Source of the DNA: Burkholderia sp. GAS332 | GTDB taxonomy: Bacteria > Pseudomonadota > Gammaproteobacteria > Burkholderiales > Burkholderiaceae | Direction of reading: 5' to 3' | DNA length: 64,000 nucleotides | Assembly (NCBI GenBank): GCA_900142905.1 | Contig: FSRV01000002.1 | Span: 1-64,000, forward strand | Shown: positions 43,578 to 51,237 of the stretch, one piece after another | How positions within the stretch are numbered: position 1 is the stretch's first letter | Layout of the letters: every line of letters begins with the position of its first letter | Notes under the pieces: model-generated | Told to the model about the DNA's origin: nothing | What the model saw: only the letters and a program-made list of their open reading frames with translations | The model's database searches: none | Position numbers and translations under genes: made by a program

Positions 43578-44908
43578 AGCTGAGTACATTGCTGCGCTGG
43601 CCGCGCACGCTGTTCGCACGGCTTGCCCTGATTCTCTTTGTCAGCCTTGCGCTGGTGCAAACGCTATCCGTCTGGCTCACCATGACGGAACGGGACCAGA
43701 CCATGACGAACGTGATGATGGGTTACATCGAACGCGAGGTCACCAGCTCCGTCGCGCTGCTCGATCATTTGCCGGCTAACGAGCGCGCTGAATGGCTGCC
43801 AAGGTTGGCGCGGCGTACCTATACCTTCAATCTGGGACCTGGGGTCGCCGGCGCGCCTCCGGATGCGAAGCTCTCAGCGAGGGTGGCGCAATCCATTGCG
43901 GATGGCATCGGCAAACGCTATCCGCTCACGGCCAACGCTGTCCCCGGTGACCCGGACCGCCTGCAGATCCATCTGCAGTTGAGTGACGGCACACCGCTGA
44001 CGATCGACTATCACCCGATGCCAGGCGCGCCGCTGTCGCCGTGGTTGTCGTGGGTGCTGGTGCTGCAACTGGTGGTGCTGGCCGCCTGCTGCTGGCTGGC
44101 GGTACGGCTGGCGACGCGCCCACTGAGCCATTTGGCGCGAGTGGCCGATACCTTGGGCCCCGACCTGAAGGTGGAGCGCCTGCCCGAAGACGGACCGGAC
44201 GAAGTGGCGCGCGCGGCGCGAGCGTTCAACGCCATGCAGGACCGCATCAAGCTATACATGACCGAGCGCTTGCAGATCCTCGCGGCGATTTCGCACGACC
44301 TGCAAACGCCGATTACCCGCATGCGTTTGCGCGTCGACGTGATGGACGACGACGCGCAAGGGGCCAAGCTGCAGCAGGACTTGCAGGAAATGGAAACCAT
44401 GGTCAAGGAAGGCGTCACATACGCGCGCACCATGCACGGCGCCAGTGAGGCGCCCCTGCGTATCGATCCGGACGCGCTGTTCGACAGCCTCGTGTTCGAC
44501 TATGTCGATGCCGGCAAGGACGTTTCGCTGCACGGGCGAATCGACACTGCACTGGTGACGCGTCCTCAGGCGTTGCGCCGGATCGTGGGCAATCTCGTCG
44601 ATAACGCGCTGAAGTTCGGTGGGTCGGCCGAGATCAGAGTCGCCTCGCAGGACGGGCACGTGATGGTCTCCGTGCTCGATCGCGGACCGGGTATTCCGGC
44701 GGAGTCGCTGGAAGCGGTGTTTGAACCGTTCTACCGGCTGGAAGGATCGCGCAATCGCGGAACCGGCGGTACCGGGCTGGGCCTCGCGATTGCGCGGCAA
44801 CTCGCTTTGGCGATGGACGCTGCGCTGTCCTTGCATAACCGGCCCGACGGCGGCCTGGAAGCCAGGCTTGTGTTGAAAGGCGTCAGCCAGATTCCGATAG
44901 CGCATTGA
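43574..44908 (+). CDS. Sensor histidine kinase, partner of the OmpR-type regulator
   Basis: A 444-aa membrane kinase from ATG 43574 (MKLSTLLRWPRTLFARLALI). Membrane helices at about 15-35 and 157-178 enclose a periplasmic sensor of about 120 residues. Then come HAMP (about 179-232), HisKA with His241 in AAISHDLQTPITRMRLRVDV, and HATPase (NLVDNALKFGG, DRGPGIP, GTGLGLAIARQLAL). It resembles EnvZ/RisS-type sensors. Signal unknown. Confidence 0.93.
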   Translation: MKLSTLLRWPRTLFARLALILFVSLALVQTLSVWLTMTERDQTMTNVMMGYIEREVTSSVALLDHLPANERAEWLPRLARRTYTFNLGPGVAGAPPDAKLSARVAQSIADGIGKRYPLTANAVPGDPDRLQIHLQLSDGTPLTIDYHPMPGAPLSPWLSWVLVLQLVVLAACCWLAVRLATRPLSHLARVADTLGPDLKVERLPEDGPDEVARAARAFNAMQDRIKLYMTERLQILAAISHDLQTPITRMRLRVDVMDDDAQGAKLQQDLQEMETMVKEGVTYARTMHGASEAPLRIDPDALFDSLVFDYVDAGKDVSLHGRIDTALVTRPQALRRIVGNLVDNALKFGGSAEIRVASQDGHVMVSVLDRGPGIPAESLEAVFEPFYRLEGSRNRGTGGTGLGLAIARQLALAMDAALSLHNRPDGGLEARLVLKGVSQIPIAH

Positions 44909-45001
44909 GTGCGCGGTATGCGGCAGCTTTTCGTCGTCGAGCATCATTGTCAGGATGCCGCGCCTTTTCGTCGATGAGCGCCAACTCTCCCCGCCGCCTC
45001 T

Positions 45002-45076
45002 GTATCTCAATGTATCTGCGCCGTCGTTAATTACATAACGTTGCACTGGCGCTCCTCACGGACACAAGCCAGATAC
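45002..45076 (-). repeat. 75-bp promoter element, copy 3 (inverted)
   Basis: Read on the minus strand it aligns with copies 1 and 2: GACACAAGCCAGATAC (45061-45076, complement of the left block), a middle ACGTTGCA (45038-45045) and GTATCTCAATGTATCT (45002-45017), a direct repeat of GTATCT 10 bases apart. It lies upstream of the alpha/beta hydrolase gene. Confidence 0.65.
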
Positions 45077-45100
45077 GTCCAGGGGTTTTAATACTTTCAG

Positions 45101-45128
45101 GCCAGATTTTCTGGCTTCGCAAGCCAGA
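45101..45128. promoter_or_regulatory. Alternative hairpins before the hydrolase gene
   Basis: GCCAGA (45101-45106), TCTGGCTT (45110-45117) and AAGCCAGA (45121-45128) can pair in two mutually exclusive ways. The second gives an 8-bp stem with a 3-base loop. It lies 100 bases before the hydrolase start and could be a terminator of the kinase transcript or an antitermination switch. Confidence 0.35.
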
Positions 45129-45227
45129 CGTGCTTTATGCCAAGCCGCGAGCCTGATCGACATTCATCAAGGGCATCGGCAAATCTGGCGCTGCGTTGAT
45201 AGGGCTAACCTTTGAGGAGAATCAGCG

Positions 45228-46271
45228 ATGCCGGACCAGATCAATACTCGACGTCGTCGTCTGCTTGGGACGACCGTTGCGGGTATCAGTTTGATGGAGT
45301 TGGGGTTGAGCGGGCTCGCCAAGGCGCAGTCGAACGGCACGCCATCCAGTACGAAAACCGCAACGCGTGTTGCTTCGTTCGACAACATCCGCCAGGTCAA
45401 CGCCGGGACGCTCAGCATCGGTTATGCCGAAGCGGGGCCGCAGAATGGACCGGTGGTCATCCTGCTGCACGGCTGGCCCTACGATATCTACAGCTTCGCC
45501 GAAGTCACGCCATTGCTTGCATCTGCGGGCTATCGGGTCATCGTGCCGTATCTGCGAGGCTATGGCTCGACACGGTTCCTGTCCGCGGATACGCCTCGCA
45601 ACGGTCAGCAAGCGGTGGTTGCCGTCGACATCATTGCATTGATGGACGCATTGAAGATCGACAAAGCGATCTTTGGCGGCTTCGATTGGGGCGCACGCAC
45701 GGTGAATATCATTGCGGCGCTGTGGCCGCAGCGATGCAAGGCGATGGTGTCGGTCAGCGGTTATCTGATCGGCAGTCAGGAAGCCAACAAGGCGCCGCTG
45801 CCGCCGAAGGCTGAGTTGGCCTGGTGGTATCAGTTCTATTTCGCCACGGAGCGCGGCCAGGCGGGGTATGAAGCGAACCGCCACGACTTCAACAAGCTGA
45901 TCTGGCGTCTCGCGTCGCCGAAATGGAATTTCGACGATGCAACGTTCGACCGCTCGGCGGAGTCGTTCAACAATCCTGATCACGTTGCGGTGGTGATTCA
46001 CAACTACCGCTGGCGGCTGGGGCTCGTTAACGGCGAACCGCAATACGACGAACTCGAGAAGCGCCTGGCGACGGCGCCGACCATTGCTGTTCCGACCATC
46101 ACCATGGAGGGCGACGCGAACGGCGCTCCGCATCCCGAGCCGGCAGCCTACGCGAAGAAGTTTACCGGCAAGTATCACCATCGGAACATTGGCGGCGGCA
46201 TCGGACATAACCTGCCACAGGAAGCGCCGAAGGCATTTGCCGATGCCATCGTCGATGTCACCCGCCTTTAG
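45228..46271 (+). CDS. Tat-exported alpha/beta hydrolase, epoxide hydrolase-like
   Basis: A 347-aa protein. The N-terminus RRRRLLGTTVAGISLMELG is a twin-arginine signal. The hydrolase core has LLHGWPYDIYSF (oxyanion hole) and the nucleophile elbow GGFDWGARTVN with Asp153 instead of Ser, as in epoxide hydrolases and haloalkane dehalogenases. The C-terminal His is likely in GGGIGHNLPQEAPKAF. GAGGAGA precedes the ATG. It follows the kinase gene and carries the repeated element upstream, so it may be part of the regulon. Confidence 0.85.
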   Translation: MPDQINTRRRRLLGTTVAGISLMELGLSGLAKAQSNGTPSSTKTATRVASFDNIRQVNAGTLSIGYAEAGPQNGPVVILLHGWPYDIYSFAEVTPLLASAGYRVIVPYLRGYGSTRFLSADTPRNGQQAVVAVDIIALMDALKIDKAIFGGFDWGARTVNIIAALWPQRCKAMVSVSGYLIGSQEANKAPLPPKAELAWWYQFYFATERGQAGYEANRHDFNKLIWRLASPKWNFDDATFDRSAESFNNPDHVAVVIHNYRWRLGLVNGEPQYDELEKRLATAPTIAVPTITMEGDANGAPHPEPAAYAKKFTGKYHHRNIGGGIGHNLPQEAPKAFADAIVDVTRL

Positions 46272-46449
46272 CCGAATGGAGGCAATCCGGCGAACCCGGG
46301 TTGGCGATGGTCCCCGAGCGGGCCACAAGGGGGGGTGTGCCGGGCCTGACGTCGTTAAGCTGTGATGCCCGTCAGGTCCGGCCGGTTGCTTTCTGTTGCA
46401 CCCAGGAGGTTGCGCGAATGGTGCCCTTGCGGGCACCACGCGTTGCGGA

Positions 46450-48090
46450 CTAGTGCTTGGGTGGTGTGCTGCCACCGCCGAGTCCACCTGTGAGGCCACC
46501 TAGCAGGTTCGTCAACGGCGCGAGCGGAGACGAGCCGCCGCTTGTGCCGGTGAGTGCGCTGGTGAGTGTGCCGACCAGGTTGGTTAGTGGTGCAGCCGGG
46601 TTGGTCGCGGAGCTTGTCGACGATCCGTGCGAGGTGCCGCCGCCCAGGCCGCCGGTCAGTCCGCCGAGCAAGGTGGTAAGCGGTGCGACAGGGCTGCTGC
46701 CTTGCGAGGTGCCGCCGCCCAAGCCGCCGGTCAGTCCGCCGAGCAAAGTGGTAAGCGGTGCGACAGGGCTGCTACTACCTTGCGAGCCGCCGCTCACCGA
46801 GCCTAGTGACAGGCCGCCGAGCAGAGCGGTCACAGGTGCCAGCAGGCCACCGGTGGCATGTCCGCTCGATCCGCCTGTAACGCCTGTCGTGCCTTTTGAA
46901 CCACCGATTGTGCCGTTGCCCACGCCGTTACCGTTCCCGCTACCGCTGTTGTTGCCCAGGGTGATCGGCACGATAGGCACGCTGATCGCGCCGACGCTGA
47001 CGACCAGGTTCACGATCGGGTCAAGGAGGCCGCTGGTGGTCTGGTTGCCGCTACCGGCACCGACTCCAGTGGAGCCGCCGGAGCCGCTGTGACCACCGTT
47101 GCCAGGGCCACCGCCGTATCCGCCGCCTGAGCCGCCTGAGCCACCTGAGCCACCTGAGCCACCTGAGCCACCTGAGCCGCCGTGGCCGCCGTTTCCGGAG
47201 CCGCCGCCGTTTCCAGAACCGCCACCGTTTCCAGAACCGCCACCGTTTCCAGAACCGCCGCCGTACCCACCGCCCGAGCCGCCTGAACCGCCCGAGCCAC
47301 CGGAACCACCCGAGCCACCGGAACCACCCGAGCCACCGTTTCCAGAACCGCCGCCGTTTCCAGAACCGCCACCATTTCCAGAGCCGCCGCCGTTCCCACC
47401 ACCCGAACCGCCGGAGCCGCCTGAACCGCCTGAACCTCCCGAGCCACCTGAACCACCCGAGCCGCCGTTTCCAGAACCGCCACCGTTCCCACCACCCGAA
47501 CCACCGGAGCCACCCGAACCGCCGGAGCCACCAGAACCACCGGATCCACCCGAGCCGCCGGAGCCACCATGGCCACCGTCTCCGGAACCGCCGCCGTTCC
47601 CACCGCCCCAGCCGCCATGGCCTCCATCACCAGAGCCCCCCGAACCGCCTGAACCACCAGAGCCCCCTGAACCACCGGAGCCACCCGAACCACCTGAGCC
47701 ACCATTTCCAGAACCGCCGCCGTTCCCACTACCCGAACCACCCGAGCCAGTGGAACCACCGGAGCCACCATAACCGCCATAACCACCACCGCCAGCAAAC
47801 CCGCCACCGTACCCCGAGCCGGAAACCGTCACGCCGCCCCAGGTCGTGCTGCCGCCAAAACCGGAGCCACTACTCACACCCGAACCACTACCGGTCCACC
47901 CGCTGGGCGTGCCGCTGCCGCCTGTCCCTGAGAATCCCGATCCCGGTTGCCCGGTGCCCGTCCATCCGCCGCCTTGCGTGATTGAACTCGGCGGTGTGGA
48001 CGTGACATCTCCAGCCTGACACGAAGTGGCGAGCGACCACCATAGGAGTGCGCTTGCCGATGCAACAAGAGTGTGCTTGAAGGGAGCCAT
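46450..48090 (-). CDS. Exported Gly/Ser-repeat protein with C-terminal 25-aa repeats
   Basis: A 546-aa protein from MAPFKHTLVASASALLWWSL (48090), with AAAGGA upstream; the frame further up is not coding-like. A signal peptide (cleavage near CQAGDV) precedes a very long (Gly-Gly-Ser/Asn)n region, about residues 75-335, interrupted by WGG, YGG and HGG units. The end carries copies of SPVAPLTTLLGGLTGGLG-like repeats (DNA period 75 bp at about 46646-46800) and APLTNLLGG. Probably a cell-surface or matrix protein with an extended, elastic shape. The antisense Pro-Glu frames are by-products. Confidence 0.7.
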   Translation of the reverse strand: MAPFKHTLVASASALLWWSLATSCQAGDVTSTPPSSITQGGGWTGTGQPGSGFSGTGGSGTPSGWTGSGSGVSSGSGFGGSTTWGGVTVSGSGYGGGFAGGGGYGGYGGSGGSTGSGGSGSGNGGGSGNGGSGGSGGSGGSGGSGGSGGSGGSGDGGHGGWGGGNGGGSGDGGHGGSGGSGGSGGSGGSGGSGGSGGSGGGNGGGSGNGGSGGSGGSGGSGGSGGSGGSGGGNGGGSGNGGGSGNGGGSGNGGSGGSGGSGGSGGSGGSGGSGGGYGGGSGNGGGSGNGGGSGNGGGSGNGGHGGSGGSGGSGGSGGSGGSGGGYGGGPGNGGHSGSGGSTGVGAGSGNQTTSGLLDPIVNLVVSVGAISVPIVPITLGNNSGSGNGNGVGNGTIGGSKGTTGVTGGSSGHATGGLLAPVTALLGGLSLGSVSGGSQGSSSPVAPLTTLLGGLTGGLGGGTSQGSSPVAPLTTLLGGLTGGLGGGTSHGSSTSSATNPAAPLTNLVGTLTSALTGTSGGSSPLAPLTNLLGGLTGGLGGGSTPPKH

Positions 48091-48610
48091 GATTAGTCCT
48101 TTCGCGATGGAATCGCGTCCTGATTCGTCAAAGGTGTAATCAGTGCCCCCGGAAAACCGCTGATCGGTCTTGCAGAAAAGGGTTACTTTGAGCCCGACAT
48201 CGCGTGTGTGCGCGTCGCCTTCGTTTAGTTCTAGAGCAGGGTGCGGTTGCGCCATGCTCGGATGTGGCTTACTCGGGCAGTTGGTCGCCGCAAGTTCCGA
48301 GCCAACGCGCCGGTGACGACGCGCGGCACGATCCGCGCGTGGGCATTGCCAAAATTGACTGGCGTGCGACGGAGAGCGTCTTGCTGGACGGGGTAGATCG
48401 GGCACGGTGCGGAACACGGCGACGGCATCGTGTGGTGCGTGTTACGTCCCACGTGTTACGTGTTCCCGCCACGTCGAACGTAACCTCGCCGTTACACGTC
48501 GTGCTGGGCAAATAGCTCAGACAAAAGGTGACACCTTCATGATACGGAGTCCGATGTATAAGGCGCATGTTGGAAACGCGCGTTTAGATTTTCACCGGCG
48601 GCGCGTTGAT
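48091..48610. repeat. Region upstream of the Gly/Ser protein with repeated GTTACG boxes
   Basis: No gene supported here. CGTGTTACGT occurs exactly twice (48438-48447 and 48452-48461), with related inverted sites CGAACGTAAC (48475-48484) and GTTACACGTC (48491-48500). These could be operators of the minus-strand gene, although they lie about 350 bases from its start. Confidence 0.35.
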
Positions 48611-48683
48611 CAAGTGCGCGTCAAACCTCGCCCTTCAGGGCGGGGAAGGATAGCGCGGACGGCGCAGCCGTCCATTTTGGCGC

Positions 48684-48830
48684 TCAGTGCGGCGTTCGCT
48701 GCTGCTCGATGTACTGGCGGATCACGGCAATAGGCGCTCCGCCGCGGCTACCGGCGAAACAGAACGGCGCCCCACGCGCGCCGCCCCACAGTTTGCGCCG
48801 GATGCCCGGATAGTTCCTCTTTCTGATCAT
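48684..48830 (-). pseudogene. tnpA: Truncated IS200/IS605 TnpA (Y1 transposase)
   Basis: A 48-codon remnant on the minus strand: RKRNYPGIRRKLWGGARGAP, then GSRGGAPIAVIRQYIEQQRT and stop at 48684-48686. This matches the C-terminal end of IS200-type TnpA, including the GGAPxxxIxxYIExQ motif. The N-terminal two thirds with the HUH motif are missing, as the remnant begins only 60 bases from the tnpB start. The catalytic Tyr helix is therefore absent or incomplete. Confidence 0.75.
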
Positions 48831-48891
48831 GCGGCTGGATACGTCGTTCAGGGCTATTCACCAGAGACGTCCCAAAAACCATAATTGAGTC

Positions 48892-50106
48892 ATGCAACGA
48901 CTCCAGGCCTTCAAATTCGAACTCATGCCCACTGGCGAGCAGGCGCGCAAGATGCGCCAGTTCGCGGGCGCGTGCCGGTTCGTCTATAACAAGGCTCTGG
49001 CGCTCCAGCGAGAGAACCGCGAGGCCGGTGGCAAGTTTATCGGCTACGTCGGGATGGCGAAGCACCTCACCGCATGGCGAAACAGCACAGAAACGCCGTG
49101 GCTGAAGGATGCGCCTGTCCACACCTCGCAATGCGCGCTGAAGGATCTCGATCGTGCGTTCGTCAACTTCTTCGAGAAGCGCACCGCCTTCCCGCGCTTC
49201 AAGCGCAAGGGCATGCGCGATTCGTTCCGCTATCCCGACGCAAAGCAGATCAGGCTCGACCGCGAGAACGGCCGCATTTGTCTGCCGAAGCTCGGCTATA
49301 TCCGCTGCCGCAACAGCCGCACCGTACCCGGCGAGGCCCGCAGCGCGACGGTATCGCTGCGCGCTGGCAAGTGGTACGTCTCAATCCTCACGAAGCGCGA
49401 GGTCGAGCAGCCTGTGCCGCACGGCCCCGCAGTCGGCATTGACGTAGGCGTGGCCCGCTTTGCGACGCTGAGCGACGGCGCGTTCATCGCGCCGCTCGCC
49501 AGTTTCAGGAAACACGAACAGCGCCTGGGGAAGTATCAGCGGCGCATGGCGCGCAAGGTCAAAGGATCGTCGAACTGGAAAAAGGCGAAGGCTCGCGTGC
49601 AGCGCATCCATGCGCGCATCGCGAACGCCCGCAACGACTTCCTGCACAAGGCATCGAACACGATCAGCAAAAACCACGCAATGATCGCCGTCGAGGACCT
49701 GCAGGTGCGCAACATGTCCGGGTCCGCAAAGGGCAGCGCAGAAACACCAGGGCGCAATGTCCGCGCCAAGTCGGGCCTCAACAAGTCGATCCTCGATCAG
49801 GGATGGTTCGAGTTTCGCCGCCAGTTGGAGTACAAAACAGCGTGGCGCGGCGGCTTCTTCGTCGCTGTCCCGCCGCAGAACACGAGCCGCACGTGCCCGT
49901 GCTGCAGCCATATCTCGGCCGACAATCGCCGCACGCAGGCTTTATTCGCGTGCATCAGATGCGGCCACGAAGCAAACGCCGATCACGTCGGCGCGATCAA
50001 TGTGTTAGAGCGCGGACAGCGCTTGTTAGCCTGTGGAGAGCCGGTGCAGTCGGGCCACTCTGTGAAGCGGGAACTCACCGAAGTGACTCAGGCCATCGTG
50101 ACCTAA
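48892..50106 (+). CDS. tnpB: IS200/IS605 TnpB, RNA-guided nuclease
   Basis: A 404-aa TnpB, apparently complete. RuvC-like residues are Asp184 (VGIDVGVARFATLSDG), Glu268 (MIAVEDLQVRNM) and Asp364 (ANADHVGAINVLERG). The zinc finger uses C335, C338, C354 and C357 (TCPCCSH and CIRCGHE). The N-terminal HTH-like part has ARKMRQFAGACRFVYNKALA. TnpB uses a right-end RNA (omegaRNA) to cleave target DNA next to the element's insertion motif, which helps the element persist. All key residues are present, so it may be active. Confidence 0.9.
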   Translation: MQRLQAFKFELMPTGEQARKMRQFAGACRFVYNKALALQRENREAGGKFIGYVGMAKHLTAWRNSTETPWLKDAPVHTSQCALKDLDRAFVNFFEKRTAFPRFKRKGMRDSFRYPDAKQIRLDRENGRICLPKLGYIRCRNSRTVPGEARSATVSLRAGKWYVSILTKREVEQPVPHGPAVGIDVGVARFATLSDGAFIAPLASFRKHEQRLGKYQRRMARKVKGSSNWKKAKARVQRIHARIANARNDFLHKASNTISKNHAMIAVEDLQVRNMSGSAKGSAETPGRNVRAKSGLNKSILDQGWFEFRRQLEYKTAWRGGFFVAVPPQNTSRTCPCCSHISADNRRTQALFACIRCGHEANADHVGAINVLERGQRLLACGEPVQSGHSVKRELTEVTQAIVT

Positions 50107-50149
50107 GCACCGTAGGAATCCCCGTCCCTCAGGGCGGGGAGGATGTCAA
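49990..50149 (+). ncRNA. Probable omegaRNA region and right end
   Basis: In this family the guide RNA is made from the 3' end of tnpB through the right end; its scaffold would include the hairpin at 50120-50139. The guide would start right after TCAA at 50149 (ATGCGTCACATGC...). The left limit is approximate, taken from family knowledge. Confidence 0.4.
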
Positions 50150-50337
50150 ATGCGTCACATGCATGGACTGATTTGTTTTATGAATTTGTAAGAACGAGCA
50201 GATTAAGATCGAATGTCGGGCGCTGCACGCCGGATGTGGCTCCGGCAAGGGGCCCCGGCGTGGCGGCACGCTTACCGCCCGTTGGCGGTTGTTCATTTAC
50301 GCCGCGCATTTCCTAAAAAGAACGACGAAGGAGAAAC

Positions 50338-51120
50338 ATGAAATCCCTGCTTGCTACCCTGACGATTGCGCTGCTCGCCGTGTCGTCCGGCAGCGCCATC
50401 GCGAAGGATTGGTCGACCGTGCGCTTCGGTGTCGACGCGAGCTATCCGCCGTTCGAATCGAAATCCGCCGACGGCAAGCTCGTCGGCTTCGACATCGACC
50501 TGGGCAACGAGATCTGCCGCCGCCTGAACGCCCAATGCGTGTGGGTCGAAAATGCCTTCGACGGGATGATTCCCGCGCTGAAGGGGCGCAAGTTCGACGG
50601 CGTGCTATCGACCATGTCGATGACGCCGGCACGTCAGGCACAGATCGCGTTCTCGTCGAAGGTATTCCGCATCCCGACACGCCTCGTCGCGAAGAAGGGC
50701 GCGACGATTGTGCCGACGCCGGAAGCGCTGAAGGGTAAGCGAATCGGCGTCGAGCAGGGTTCGATTCAGGAAACGTACGCGAAGACGTACTGGGAGCCGG
50801 CCGGCGCGGTGATCGCGTCGTACCAGGATCAGGATCTCGTTTACTCGGACCTGATCGCCGGCCGCATCGACGCATCGCTGCAGAACGCGGTGCAAGCTGA
50901 CGTCGGATTCCTGCGGACGCCGCGAGGCAAGGACTTCGCATTCGCCGGCAATCCGCTTTACGATGCGAAGACGTTGGGAAGCGGTACCGCGATCGGTTTG
51001 CGCAAGGAGGACACCGACCTGAAGGCGAAGATCGACCAGGCGATCGCCGACATGCGTGCGGATGGCACGTACGACAGGATCGCGAAAAAGTATTTCGACT
51101 TCGACGTCTACGGCCAATAA
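50338..51120 (+). CDS. ABC transporter substrate-binding protein, basic amino acid type
   Basis: A 260-aa periplasmic binding protein of the HisJ/ArgT group. Signal peptide MKSLLATLTIALLAVSSGSA, cleavage near SAIAKD. Ligand-site motifs are FGVDASYPPFESK, GFDIDLGNEICRRL, NAFDGMIPALKGRKFD and RIGVEQGSIQETYAK. GAAGGAGA precedes the ATG. It should bind lysine, arginine, ornithine or octopine-like ligands. No permease or ATPase gene is adjacent, so it is an orphan that must work with components elsewhere. Confidence 0.88.
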   Translation: MKSLLATLTIALLAVSSGSAIAKDWSTVRFGVDASYPPFESKSADGKLVGFDIDLGNEICRRLNAQCVWVENAFDGMIPALKGRKFDGVLSTMSMTPARQAQIAFSSKVFRIPTRLVAKKGATIVPTPEALKGKRIGVEQGSIQETYAKTYWEPAGAVIASYQDQDLVYSDLIAGRIDASLQNAVQADVGFLRTPRGKDFAFAGNPLYDAKTLGSGTAIGLRKEDTDLKAKIDQAIADMRADGTYDRIAKKYFDFDVYGQ

Positions 51121-51121
51121 A

Positions 51122-51166
51122 GACAGCCCGGCCGACGCACGCGATTGAGCGGTGAGTCGGGCTGTC
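51122..51166 (+). terminator. Hairpin after the binding-protein gene
   Basis: GACAGCCCG (51122-51130) and CGGGCTGTC (51158-51166) form a perfect 9-bp stem with a 27-base loop, beginning one base after the stop codon. No T-run follows, so termination is probable but not certain. Confidence 0.45.
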
Positions 51167-51237
51167 GTCGCGACCCGCTCAATCGCCTGGCGCGCAGCCG
51201 TCCCACCGGTGATCAGACGCGCCGACCAGCGTCAACG

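Larger units (their letters stand above)
48611..50149 (+). mobile_element. IS200/IS605-family insertion sequence with intact TnpB and truncated TnpA
   Basis: The element has hairpin ends typical of the family: left CCTCGCCC/GGGCGGGG (48626-48645, loop TTCA) and right CCCCG-CCC/GGG-CGGGG (50120-50139). The right end is followed by TCAA at 50146-50149. On the left, both TTGAT (48606-48610) and TCAA (48621-48624) precede the hairpin, so the left border is either 48611 or 48625. TnpA and TnpB genes are divergent, as in IS605. With TnpA truncated, the copy could move only if a TnpA is supplied elsewhere. Confidence 0.8.

Noticed and set aside
47010..47807. Long + and - strand frames of Pro-Glu-Pro or Val/Ala-rich repeats over the Gly/Ser region
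   Set aside because: They are the complementary and shifted reading of the GGT/GGC repeat; no start site, no signal peptide, and the (GGS)n frame has both.
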